NCBI RefSeq assembly: GCF_051622035.1 | Contig: NC_135359.1 | Location: 18,561,501-18,625,500, forward strand | DNA from: Arctopsyche grandis | Lineage: Eukaryota > Arthropoda > Insecta > Trichoptera > Hydropsychidae | Direction of reading: 5' to 3' | DNA: 64,000 nt | Part shown: positions 49,301 to 57,489 of the stretch, one piece after another | How positions within the stretch are numbered: the first letter of the stretch is position 1 | Layout: each line of letters begins with the position of its first letter | Made by a program: the position numbers and the translations under genes | The notes under the pieces: model-generated | Seen by the model: the letters and a program-made list of their open reading frames with translations, nothing else | Told to the model about the DNA's origin: nothing | The model's database searches: none

Positions 49301-52300
49301 GGTTCTTTACCCCAATATAAAGTGAACAAATCCTTTGCCGATCGACGATACAAAGTACAATCTGCGCGTACCTACTTTTATCTCAATGAAGCAACCTGCG
49401 AAAGAAATACTGAAATATTTATCCGATGCTTGGAATCCGTTGCCGGTTTGTTTGTTTTGTTGATCTTTTTATACAAAATTTTTATTATGTTTACTCAATT
49501 AAATTTTTTTATTATTTTAGGTGCTACTTTCGGCACTGGAATTATGGCCATTAAAGTTACCGCTCTCGGTCGTCCTCAATTATTGGTAAGTTATTATTTC
49601 TGTTATTGAAACATTATTTTTTACGTTTTTTTTTTCTAATTGTTTAATTTGTTTTACAGTTACAACTTTCAGAAGTAATCATGCAAGCGCGTAATTATAT
49701 GAAAGATTTGGCTGGTGGACAGGGAAATGTACTGACGCACCATAAGACTATTGAAGATCTTCAAAAATATTTTGGAGCCATGGGTGATAATCCCGAAGTC
49801 AAAAGTTTCCTCAAAAACATTACCAGTGATACAAGGGGGTAAAACATTTACCATTTTATAAATTTTGGAATTATTTTCACAATTTTTACTAAAATGTGGG
49901 AGTGCTTGGAAACATATTATTAATAAAAGCTTCTTATTTTAATTTTAATTTGTTCATGTTGTATATGTACGCATAAATTTAAATGTACCATGATCGTTGC
50001 GCGCTTGCATTAAATCGCGCTCGATATTTGGTCACTCGGCGATACAAAAACTACAAATATAATCACGTCAAACATGAAACAAACCCAAATCACGAATAGT
50101 TTATTTGTTGTGTTGTGTTATTGTAATTGTATTGACGTGATTTTTGTAGTTGCGTATCGCCGAGCGCGATTTTAGTAAGCGCGCAAAGATGTGGTCACCA
50201 AATTTGAAGAAAAGAGCACTGTCATAACCATTCTATACAATAACTTAGTTAACATGTTGGCTCTGGGGTATGTAGAATTCACATCTTCAATGGTTAATCA
50301 CATCTCAATATTTCAGAAGTTTAAAATAAAGCTCAGTTATTGATATGGCTCAAACATTAATATGTTTTTGATGCGAATTTGAATGATACCACTGCAGCCA
50401 AAACTTTAAAATAGAGTAAATGCGAACGATGAAGTATTCTTTAAGTGAACATCATAACAGAACTATTCTGCTTGAGGTTCTTCTCTCTTTATTTTTAGTA
50501 AAACGACAGAAATTTACAAATAATATGTGATACAGTGTCATTGCAAGTTATCAAATAAGCAAAAGACCGTAGCCGAGATTGATATTTGTATAATTGGCAG
50601 CTTGTAACGTGCACGTAGTGAGGTTGAGGTGTGTGTTATTTGCAGTGTGGTGCATTTGTTCCCATGGGCGCGACTTATCGAGGTGGATACCGACTCGTAA
50701 GAGAGTAATCACAAAGGGCTTTACACCCATAAGCTTCTTATGCACCTCACAAGTCCAGTTAGATAGTCCAATTCTTTCACCATTTAGATATCTTACATTA
50801 CGTTCTACATAAACGAGAACAATATTTTATCTCATGTCACATGAATATACATATATCTTCATATGAGAAACTATATATATTTAAATTATTCACCGCCCGA
50901 TACCATATTATATATCGATATTGACCAATATTCATCCTCATTCAAATGCCTCAGAAACGAAATCAATCTCGTATTTCATATATATATATATACATATAAT
51001 AAATCAAGCGTAGTTCTTACTGTAGTTAAAATTAAAATTCTTTATGCTATACATACACATTTTCATCACTCATTCTATTGAGCTTTTTATTGTGTATAAC
51101 TGAGTTTTATACTTTTTTATCACGAATATAAAATTTATCCTTATTATGATGATTTTGCTGTGTAAACCGAGCTGTAGATTTACCTATACGTATTAGAATA
51201 ATAAAAATATTTTATTTGCAATCTTACCATCAATTGAAATTTTATATATTCATCGTAAAAACCTCTTTTCGACTGAAATACTTAATTTATTTATTTTTTT
51301 TTAGCATGTACTTAGTGTGAGAATTATATTAAATTGTAATATATCTTATACATATATTCATTATTAAATTGCTAGCAATGTTTAGCCTGAAACACTACCT
51401 TTATTTAAAACAGTCATTCCCTTGGTACAATTTAATATTCAAACTCATCATAAAATTTTGTATATTATTTTCAGTATTTTGCATTTGTTCCCGTGGTCTG
51501 GAATTATGGATGAAAACTTTGGTTTATCCGAGACATTGAGGGTACCAGATCCTAAAACGGGACAAATGCGAAGACTCATAAGTCACTTGCCGCCTAAAGA
51601 AGAAGAAATGTTCAGAAATATGATTCGTCGTGTGAACAACGTTGTTCAGGTTTGATTTGACACACATTTTTTCTGAATACACTAATTTTATCATGAATAT
51701 GATTGAAAATAGCAAAATTTTCACAGGCTGCAAAAGAAATGGACGTACGCGTAATGGTAGACGCTGAACACACCTACTTTCAACCGGCTATCTCTCGTAT
51801 GACACTTGAATTGATGCGTAGATACAATAAGGCAAGTGAATCTTATTGTATATTAAAAATTAAAAAGCAGAAACCAATACTAACCTGTAATTGTTTTGCA
51901 GGATAAGGCTATAGTATTTAATACTTACCAAACATACTTGAAAGAATCTTTCGATGAATTGACAACAGATTTGGAACAAGCAGAACGTCAAGGATTCTAT
52001 TTCGGTGCTAAACTTGTGCGAGGAGCTTATATTGAATTGGTAATGATTTGAATTATATTATTTTTATTCATAAGTATGATTATTAACTATGATGTTTTTG
52101 CAATAGGAACGAGCTCGTGCAGCTGCATTGGGATATGAAGATCCCATTTGCCCAACTTACGAAGCAACCACTGAATCTTATCATCGTTGTCTTACGGAAT
52201 GCTTAAGACGTATCAAGGTAAGATAATGATTGTTTTTATTAACCGTTTGCCCGTGGCCGTCTTCTATGTATGCTTTGGGCGACAAGTCTGTAGCGCGGCT

Positions 52301-53264
52301 GTCTTCCATAGAATTTCTGAACTTTGCACGGGATTTTGAACCTTATATGCGCCAATTTCAACTGTTTTAAGGTTCAAAATTGGTCGAATATATTACTGAG
52401 AGTTGAATGCCATCTATTCAATTTGCTTAAAATGAATATATACCGGCCAAAATTAGTTTTTTGTGGAACCATACTGAAACCTCGTTTATGTGACGTCACG
52501 TCTGTTGAACAATGGCGACGATACGTCTCAATTGTATGAAGAATGATTATTTGACAATTAAGCCAAAACTACGAGATATATTATGTATTGTATTGTTTAA
52601 AATAATACTTTATGTGTTAATTAACATATCTGGTTACTTGAGTAAATATTAAAATCTGTATTTAAGGTCGAAAACTCGATTGCCAAATTCGCGAAAAAGG
52701 TGCCGCGTACAGGGCTTGTTCGCTATATTTATTGCCGCGGGCAAAGGGTTAAATTAAAATGAAATTTATTCATCAATTATCAAATCTACATATATATGAT
52801 TTCGTTAAAGGTTTTGAAGGACCAAAGCGCAGATAAAAAAATCGGAATTATGGTGGCATCACACAATGAAGATACGGTTCGCTTTGCTATTGAAAAAATG
52901 AAGGAAATCGGCATCTCTCCCGAAGATAAAGTTATCTGCTTTGGGCAACTACTCGGCATGTGCGATTACATCACTTTCCCTCTAGGTATGAGTTTGAATC
53001 TTGAATTTTCAATTAAAATTCGGCTTCTTAATATTTATGCATTTTTTTTAAATCGTAGGTCAAGCAGGTTATTCAGCGTATAAATATATACCGTACGGTC
53101 CAGTGCATGAAGTTTTGCCTTACTTGTCCCGCCGGGCGCAAGAAAATAAGGGTGTATTGCAAAAGGTGAAAAAAGAAAGAAGACTACTTCGACGAGAATT
53201 GATCCGTAGACTCTTTAGCGGACAACTGTTCTATAAGCCACGGGGAAATTACGTGCCTGTTTAG
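31068..53264 (+). CDS. proline dehydrogenase, mitochondrial (12 exons, 599 residues)
   Basis: FAD-dependent proline dehydrogenase oxidises L-proline to pyrroline-5-carboxylate in mitochondria and passes electrons to the respiratory chain. Exons: 31068-31328, 48910-49031, 49102-49188, 49270-49445, 49521-49585, 49660-49838, 51475-51649, 51727-51831, 51902-52039, 52107-52217, 52811-52985 and 53059-53264. They total 1,800 bases and stay in frame through all eleven introns. The protein has an Arg-rich presequence, then the family's TIM-barrel domain. Recognisable segments are DYSAEED near residue 120, [11 protein letters not shown] near 360, FNTYQTYLK near 395, [15 protein letters not shown] near 430, MVASHNED near 490 and [20 protein letters not shown] near 550. 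The paired Arg in the last segment corresponds to the substrate-carboxylate-binding arginines of the family. The gene looks intact. It is the orthologue of Drosophila sluggish-A (slgA) and human PRODH. Confidence 0.97.
31538..31574 (+). repeat. CATCCR hexamer array in intron 1
   Basis: Imperfect repeats of CACATC and CGTATC units at the start of intron 1, within the G+C-rich block that continues from exon 1 to about 31,840. A run of about 14 C residues lies near 31,825-31,838. Confidence 0.6.
32137..32235. repeat. palindrome pair, possible end of a piggyBac-like element
   Basis: CCCTTTGAAAGC is followed by a perfect 16-bp palindrome AACGCCGATCGGCGTT (32,162-32,177). Forty bases on is an imperfect relative (AATACGCCGATAGGCGTTGTATT). 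CCCTTTG ends with subterminal hairpins are seen in TTAA-type elements, but no second end or TTAA pair was found. Confidence 0.4.
32527..32985 (+). mobile_element. tRNA-derived SINE, full-length copy in intron 1
   Basis: The head has A-box-like TGGCTCGGTCGTTAAG and B-box GAGTTCGATCCC (about 32,580). The central domain reads TTGATCGTTTCCTATCAGAG, then TTTGCCAATTT. The tail has a perfect stem-loop (32,925-32,934 paired with 32,956-32,965) and ends in an (AAATAAAT)-type run. It is the best-preserved copy of the family in the window, in the same orientation as the host gene. Confidence 0.88.
33000..35400. other. intronic AT-rich DNA
   Basis: I recognise no exon or element in this part of intron 1 apart from ACATATGTATGTATAT microsatellite pieces near 33,850. 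Confidence 0.45.
35415..35640 (+). repeat. dispersed repeat family A, copy 2
   Basis: Diverged direct copy of 4,630-4,900, with TTAGTTCAGTGACG, TTTAGATCGCTTTGATATTT and GCGTTAGCTAACATCGAAGG in the same order. Confidence 0.6.
35735..35895 (+). repeat. dispersed repeat family C, copy 1
   Basis: It contains GGCGTGTTTTCATATCATTG, TAATTCGTATGATCTTATT, TATCGATCACTATCAAACAT and ACAAGGATAAAATTTCACCG. Related copies lie at 39,390-39,570 (direct) and 40,425-40,690 (inverted). The class is unknown. Confidence 0.55.
36697..37167 (-). pseudogene. broken open frame of unknown origin
   Basis: Starting at an ATG (37,167), the minus strand stays open for 69 codons ([17 protein letters not shown]..), meets a single TAA at 36,958-36,960, then stays open in the same frame for another 86 codons (..[19 protein letters not shown]..). 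The composition on both sides of the stop is similar and protein-like, with few low-complexity runs. I do not recognise a family. It may be a decayed transposon or retrocopy, or chance. Confidence 0.3.
37508..37700 (+). repeat. composite repeat block 2, direct copy
   Basis: Near-identical to 17,160-17,345 (GGCTCTTTTTCCTATTATGC, CTATGATTACTAACCAAATT, AATAATAAAAAGCATTTAAA). Together with 38,150-38,395 it forms an inverted pair with a spacer of about 450 bases. Confidence 0.75.
38150..38395 (-). repeat. composite repeat block 2, inverted copy
   Basis: The reverse complement of the block at 37,508-37,700 and 17,160-17,345, ending AGGAAAAAGAGCTCAAAAAC. The inverted arrangement suggests either two separate insertions or the long terminal arms of one element covering about 37,500-38,400. 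Confidence 0.75.
39390..39570 (+). repeat. dispersed repeat family C, copy 2
   Basis: Shares TTCTTCAAATATGGGATAC, GTTATCGAGCACTGTCAAAC and ACAATTTTACCGAAAAGACT with the copies at 35.7 and 40.5 kb, and a CGCATGTTTAAAGGTATCT end with the latter. Confidence 0.55.
39885..40262 (-). repeat. composite repeat blocks 3 and 1 with embedded LINE tail
   Basis: Inverted relative to 17,098-17,640. It holds ACGGCCCCCTCAGGCTCCGG near 39,955, TTTGAAACTTTGCCATTTTG near 40,135 and GTTTGACTTTCC with a C-run near 40,215-40,245. Between blocks, at 39,984-40,025, lies a 3'-end fragment of the 13.3/19.9-kb LINE family (CATTCGCCATCCACTGCTGG). Confidence 0.6.
40425..40690 (-). repeat. dispersed repeat family C, copy 3 (inverted)
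   Basis: Read on the minus strand it repeats GGCGTGTTTTATGTCATTGT, TAATTCGTACGATCTTATTA, GTTATCGACCACTGTCAAG and the CATGTTCAAAAGTATCT end of copies 1 and 2. Confidence 0.6.
40700..42290. other. intronic stretch without recognised features
   Basis: Several short frames on the plus strand (for example 41,664-41,969) have mixed composition but no recognisable motif, and no splice-supported exon of the host gene lies here. Confidence 0.4.
42297..42615 (+). mobile_element. tRNA-derived SINE copy, diverged tail
   Basis: It has the clearest tRNA-like head in the window: GGATTAGTGGTTAGCAT (A-box region, about 42,303) and GGTTCGATTACC (B-box region, about 42,348). The central segment includes GACTCCAGGTCG and AGAGTTTGCCAATTTTTCTT. 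The terminal stem-loop is not recognisable. Confidence 0.8.
42655..42895 (-). mobile_element. tRNA-derived SINE copy, inverted and truncated
   Basis: Minus-strand copy with B-box-like GGGTTCAATTC (about 42,830), GACTCCAGGTCGATCGTTTC and GAGTTTGCCAATTGATC. It lies about 40 bases from the preceding plus-strand copy, giving a tail-to-tail inverted pair. Confidence 0.75.
43925..44150 (+). mobile_element. tRNA-derived SINE copy, 3'-truncated
   Basis: Head fragment with CAGATTCAAATCCC (B-box-like), then TGACTCCAGGTCGATCGTTT, CCTATCAGAGTTTGCCAATT and TTGCAACCTTATCCATTTTC. The end of the body and the tail are missing. Confidence 0.78.
44359..44541 (+). pseudogene. non-LTR retrotransposon reverse-transcriptase C-terminus
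   Basis: Sixty uninterrupted codons and a TGA. The sequence [20 protein letters not shown], followed by HLNE and a [10 protein letters not shown] segment, is the usual C-terminal end of CR1/jockey-type ORF2 proteins, where a PRTxLFxxxxIPRxIRxxN-like element precedes the stop. Everything 5' of this point is lost. Its own 3' untranslated part follows to about 44,870, including a terminal stem-loop. The exact clade is not resolved. Confidence 0.7.
44542..44870 (+). mobile_element. 3' untranslated region of the non-LTR retrotransposon
   Basis: This continues from the TGA of the reverse-transcriptase remnant through AT-rich DNA and a long T run (about 44,767-44,788) to a perfect 12-bp stem-loop and an AATAAATAAAT end, a normal 3' terminus of an element that primes reverse transcription at its RNA end. 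Confidence 0.6.
44801..44844 (+). other. terminal stem-loop of the LINE, GACCATTGTGGC/GCCACAATGGTC
   Basis: A perfect 12-bp stem (44,801-44,812 with 44,833-44,844) around a 20-base loop GCTTTAGGAATTCCTGTTAT. The loop matches the loops of the SINE tails at 7.1 and 32.9 kb while the stem sequence differs on both arms, which is compensatory change. Confidence 0.75.
44905..44970 (+). mobile_element. isolated SINE 3' tail
   Basis: Only the terminal part of the SINE is present: TGGCCAGGAAGGCGCATTAG, a GGTTGCCTATTAG loop and GTCTTACTGG as second arm. It lies 35 bases downstream of the LINE 3' end. It is too short to tell whether the rest was lost or never inserted. Confidence 0.7.
44980..45990. other. 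intronic stretch with one unexplained open frame
   Basis: A plus-strand frame of 96 codons (45,700-45,990) has protein-like composition (..[19 protein letters not shown]..). It lacks any motif I recognise and breaks no splice rule either way. I do not call it a gene. Confidence 0.3.
46004..46168. mobile_element. small hAT-like MITE with palindromic interior
   Basis: The ends are CAGTGGCG and, inverted, (A)TGCCACTG, with flanks ATATATAT and ATATACAT (7 of 8, but low complexity). The interior holds a hairpin GCGCGAGCAGGATAC..GTATCCTGCGCGCGC and shares the loop of the 7.3-kb foldback. Confidence 0.5.
46188..46300 (-). mobile_element. arm of the 7.3-kb foldback family
   Basis: Contains GTTTACCATGCACCC, GATCTTTCGACTTAAGATCT, CCTTCCGATATTTGC and TTTCGGTCCCGTGAGGTAG, matching the right arm and, inverted, the arm-loop junction at 7.3-7.55 kb. 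The opposite arm is absent. Confidence 0.65.
46308..46658 (+). mobile_element. TTAA-flanked MITE family M, copy 2 (internally deleted)
   Basis: TTAA at 46,304-46,307 and 46,659-46,662. It starts GAGGGCTGGACAGC and ends GGCTGTACAGCCCTC. Compared with the copies at 30.0 and 46.7 kb it lacks about 150 bases of the interior, including the tandem TCACTCAATATAT units, and carries an extra segment (about 46,417-46,468) that copy 3 also has in inverted form. Confidence 0.85.
46663..47156 (-). mobile_element. TTAA-flanked MITE family M, copy 3 (inverted)
   Basis: TTAA at 46,659-46,662 (shared with copy 2) and 47,157-47,160. It is the reverse orientation of copies 1 and 2, with ends GAGGGCTGTACAGCC and TGGTGTCCAGCCCTC. 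It retains the two tandem TTGAGTGAATGCGAC units. At 494 bp it is the longest copy. Confidence 0.87.
47165..48900. other. 3' part of intron 1, no recognised gene
   Basis: The first 430 bases are richer in G+C, with CAATCACCTGAT and ATCAGGTGAT inverted pieces near 47,480-47,530. The remainder is AT-rich up to the exon 2 acceptor. I see no exon or complete element. Confidence 0.4.
48910..49838 (+). CDS. proline dehydrogenase exons 2-6
   Basis: Five exons separated by introns of 70, 81, 75 and 74 bp. Exon 2 starts [14 protein letters not shown]. Exon 3 holds the [16 protein letters not shown] segment. Exon 4 ends in a stretch leading to the barrel strand [15 protein letters not shown] in exon 5. 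Exon 6 carries [14 protein letters not shown]. All junctions are GT-AG and frame-preserving (phases 2, 2, 1, 0 and 2). Confidence 0.95.
49999..50184. mobile_element. foldback/MITE inside intron 6
   Basis: Inverted arms at 49,999-50,071 and 50,132-50,184 share GCGCGCTT, AAATCGCGCTC, CGGCGATAC, AACTACAAA and ATCACGTCAA. The left arm has about 13 extra bases. The 60-base loop is AT-rich. It lies in the only other long intron of the 3' part of the gene. No target duplication is convincing. Confidence 0.7.
51475..53264 (+). CDS. proline dehydrogenase exons 7-12, catalytic core and C-terminus
   Basis: The six exons carry the substrate- and flavin-binding part of the enzyme: [20 protein letters not shown] (exon 8), [16 protein letters not shown] (exons 9-10), a helical [18 protein letters not shown] segment, [12 protein letters not shown] (exon 11) and [20 protein letters not shown] (exon 12). 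It ends ..RGNYVPV and TAG. Intron 8 (51,832-51,901) has a GC donor, AAG|GCAAGT. Intron 10 (52,218-52,810) is lengthened by a TTAA-flanked element. Confidence 0.95.
52243..52748. mobile_element. TTAA-flanked piggyBac-like MITE in intron 10
   Basis: TTAA at 52,239-52,242 and 52,749-52,752 flanks ends reading CCGTTTGCCCGTGGCCG and, inverted, CCCTTTGCCCGCGGCAA (14 of 17 identical). It is 506 bp with no transposase. Removing the element and one TTAA leaves an intron of 83 bp, like the others in this gene. Confidence 0.8.
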
Positions 53265-53513
53265 TTCTTTTCATTTATTCAATATCAATTTGTAATTCCA
53301 CTGTGCTTAAGTTCCGTCTGCTTCTCACATTTTGTTGTGCTGCAGTACCATTTCTTGGGCTGTGAACTGAAGAAATTATTTGCATTTTTTTTTAGAAATG
53401 TTTACTGCAATGTCAAATTATAATTCAATTTATGATTATGTAGTCCGTCAGTAATTTAATAATTCGTGTTGTAATCTTAAGTTAATGTATTATTCGAAAA
53501 CTTGTTGATCACA

Positions 53514-53519
53514 AATAAA
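53514..53519 (+). terminator. poly(A) signal of proline dehydrogenase
   Basis: AATAAA lies 250 bases after the TAG stop, in AT-rich 3' sequence with no nearer perfect hexamer that I noticed. Later signals could also be used. Confidence 0.5.
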
Positions 53520-53529
53520 ACATGTATCC

Positions 53530-56500
53530 TTTGAATAATTGAAACTGTGAACATTTCACCTACCTCGGATGTCCATTTTATTAAAATTAGCAGCATATTT
53601 GTGACCAAAAATGTTTTCAATCCTTTTGTTTTGATTGATTGTTGTTGATCAGTTCACAATAATATAAAGTTGTTACGTTTACATCTTATTAACCAATGTG
53701 AAAATATTTAAAATAATACTTTTGGATAAATTTTTGAACTATTTAAGAATGTTTAAGAGTGTCATAATATTCTAATCGTCATTTATGTAACAAATCTTTA
53801 TGAATAAATGTGAATAATTCACTAAGATTACTTTTTAGTCAGTCGGGGTTACTGTTTTAAAGGATAGAAACCGGCGAAATATAATTAATATGAAAGTTGA
53901 TTAGAACAGAAAAAAATATATATACATATAGATATATACGTATGTTTATTGAGAGACAAATAAAACTCATTTGTAAATCGTCATAAGGTTAGGGCTTGTA
54001 GTGAATGAACAAACAATTGTCACCTAACTCGTGCCTGTTCGTGACTTCTCTGTTTACACGCCACATTTCTTGTGGTTAGACCATTTATGTATAATCCGTT
54101 GTATGAAGCGGCACATACATCCATAGGTTGTCAGTCATCTGCTCACTTAACATGTAACAACAGGCCTAATCGATATCAACAACCAGAAATCAAAACAAAA
54201 TATATTTATGGTTTGTATTTTTCTCACAAAAATACACACTGTTAGATATGATTATATAACATTTTTTTTTCGATACGTGGTTAAATTGGAAAATGAACTC
54301 TTGCAACAATATTTCCTAGAAATTGTGGATAACATAATTTAAAAAAAATATATTTAATATTAAATTACGTTTAAAAGAGACTGCGATCATTTTGCAGTAT
54401 AAAGATATTAGTTGAATTTTATTGTATAACTAAAGAAATTCATTATTTATTGATGTTTGTGTAATCACCAGGTTGAAACTAAGATTATAATTAACGTTTA
54501 TGTTTAATATTTATTTTAGATTAGTAACACTTTTTAATTAATTGAATTGCTGCGATTTTATTTTTAAAAATAACTTCTTTATTGATTGATTTTACGAATA
54601 TTTAGGATTTGCTCATTATTTATTGAAAAGATACATAAAATTTCGATTTGCATTTGTATTGTTTCCAGTTTTATGTGTAAATATTTGTCAGAATTATTTT
54701 ATGTATTATAATTATTATTTTAAAATTTGTAATATTTTAGATCGAGTATTATTGACTAGTATTCTTTATATTGAATTTTAAAAAAATGAAAATTGGTGTA
54801 AGAATAAAAAAAAAGAAAGATCAATTATTGTGTTAATGTCTTAAAACTGTTATGACACAACTTCAAATATTGTTCATACAAATTATATAGAAAATAATAA
54901 GAAAAATTAAAAAAAAAAAAACATTTGGGTAGATTATTGTTAAAATTTGTTAAAGACAGCTTGATTATAGTCATATTTTAAGATGAAACATTAGTGCTCT
55001 AAGGAATGTTCATATGTTTGGTTTCGTTTTCTTTTAGAAGTATTGAAAACGACATTACCAACTCAAGGTTTTTGTTTGTCGTTTTCGTTAAAAAGACATA
55101 TTTATTCATTTACAAACCGTACGAGTGTTGATTTTTTATATGATTGTATCAAAGCGAGAGATGGCTGTGTGTCGATTGTCTACAAGTTAGGGGTTTTGAA
55201 ATGAATCGAGATATTATGAATTGCAGTTGTCTTGTACTGATGAAGGCTGTTTGCCAATAATTTGTGTTACGATTATCCATGTTATTATTCTACTTATAGA
55301 TTTTAGAGTAAGCGAGCGTTGTGCCGAGATTCGAATGCTGCTATTCGTATTTTCACGATACGAGATACGCCTTATTGAGTAAAGCTTGATATAGAGATCT
55401 CCATACGCTATAGTATATATTACTTTATACACTATCAGCGAGTCAAACACCTAAATCTTATAGGTTTTTAATTTATATATTATATACGATCACAATGTGA
55501 TGTGGATATTTAATTTTTGTATGTAATTTGAAATTTCTGGTCAAAAATTTAATAGTTCCTTTATATGATAAAAAGCGTTTGTACAAAATGAATCTCAAGA
55601 GTGTGACGGAAATGTCCAAGTGGAAATGGGTGCCGATTTAGAATTTATTTATGTCGTTCACACAACTTTTTCAAACCTCTTTTGCAACGACAAGACCTTT
55701 CATGTAGAACTTAATAAGTGTTGTTATATTTAAATGTCTTTTGTTTTAATTTTCAAACTTCTATTATCAAAAACATCATAACATTATTAAAACATTTCTC
55801 CCCAAAACTGAAAAAAATTCGATTGCTTGGTATTTACATGAATTGACTGTTTCTCATCCGTCGAAAGTCCGATTTCTTATACAATTTTTTTAAGAATATA
55901 CTTTTTCTACGAATTGAAACGGTATTTTATGATATAAATCTGGGAATTGCTACAATTTATCTGAGCTTGGGACTATAGTCTAAACTAAGCAGGGTATTTA
56001 ACAAATCTTACTTACCACCCTCTCAATACACAGATAAATCTCCAAGTCTTGAAACTAATGGTACACCATCAGAAACCGACACGGATGTGGTAATTTTCAG
56101 TACCCCAAAAGTGACAGGACAATGTGAGCTCTTTACATATGTATATCATTCATTATAAGTAGTAAATTTGCCGCACATCCGGGAACTGCCCGATGATAAA
56201 ATTTAGTGAATCAATCTAGAAATGAAGGTCCACGAGTCTGAGTTATGAAACATGACGGTTGCATATCGAAAATGTATATATATATTGCTATTGTATGTGT
56301 ATTTGTGTGAAGATAACCACATGTTGATTATTACATATGTATTTTTTAATTTGGAAAGTGAGTGACAATTGTCATGTGAAGTGCTGACAATAATACTTTA
56401 ATGGTCTTAAGAAGGAGTTGTGTGTTAATTGAATAAATGTTAGTATAATATTATAAGTTAATCCGTCTTATTTTTGCACCTTCCGCTTCCGTTCCTGCAT

Positions 56501-56960
56501 CGAATGAAAAACCAAGTGGTATTAAAACTTTATTTATGAAAATATGAGAGATTCTACCACTGAATGTGCACATATGTATATGACAAATATAAAACTGCAC
56601 TTGTATGTATGTTTTTATTTTAAAACAAGACAAAATATTTGCCTTTTACCATTTCACCGAGTACAAATTCTTTCAAATTCATCACATTTTAAGATCTATG
56701 AAACACAATTTGGAATATACAGTCAATGCTTTTATAACGCGTTGGACTGGTTTAACGAAAACCCATAAGAAATGCAAGAAGATTCAATATAAAATAAATA
56801 AATGTAGTATTATTAAGTTAGCATTGTATATTGTATCATATTTTTGTTTGACCTTCTTACTTATATTCCGTTTACTTGCATAAAAGATTGAACGCGTTAT
56901 AGCAGATTTGACTATTGTAATTCATTTAAAAGAGAACATCAAATAAGTACCACTTAAAAA
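53530..56960. other. intergenic AT-rich DNA
   Basis: No gene is recognised between the proline dehydrogenase poly(A) signal and the foldback at 57 kb. Frames are short and low in complexity. Part may be extended 3' untranslated sequence. Confidence 0.45.
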
Positions 56961-56966
56961 CTTAAG

Positions 56967-57479
56967 GTTGTGGCTATTTGCAAGTACTATATCTGCGAAT
57001 TATTGGCTATTTGCAGGTACTATATCTGCGACAGGCGCAAAGCCTTCTGCGCATGCGCGTGAACTTATAATCCGATTATAATTTCTTAAATTTAATGTAT
57101 GCTAGACTTGTTTAATCAATCGTTCATTATACATGAGGCAAATAAATTTCGCACGTTATTATAATAGATTTATATCGGCTTGTACTTGTATGTAGGTATT
57201 ATACGTTGTATATGATAATAATTTTCTAACAATTAATAATAATAACTAATTTGGATTATATTTTGTACCCTACGTCAATTTACGAGTTCGAACTAAATTT
57301 TAAGAGGTTTAAAACAAAATTTTAACAGTAAACACGCTGGCAGTGACAGTTCACGCGCATGCGCAGAAGGCATTGCGCCTGTCGCAGATATAGTACCTGC
57401 AAATAGCCAATAAATCGAAGATATAGTACCTGCAAATAGCCAATAATTTGCAGATATAGTACCTGCAAATAGCCACAAC
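56967..57479. mobile_element. foldback element with iterated arms
   Basis: The arms (56,967-57,063 and 57,352-57,479) are inverted copies starting GTTGTGGCTATTTGCA and ending GTTGTGG inverted. Within the arms a unit of about 33 bases (GGCTATTTGCAGGTACTATA, then TCTGCGA) is repeated in tandem: twice in the left arm, three times in the right. Each arm ends inwards in CTGCGCATGCGCGTGAAC. The interior of about 290 bases is AT-rich. There is no transposase. Confidence 0.8.
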
Positions 57480-57489
57480 TAAAATTTAA

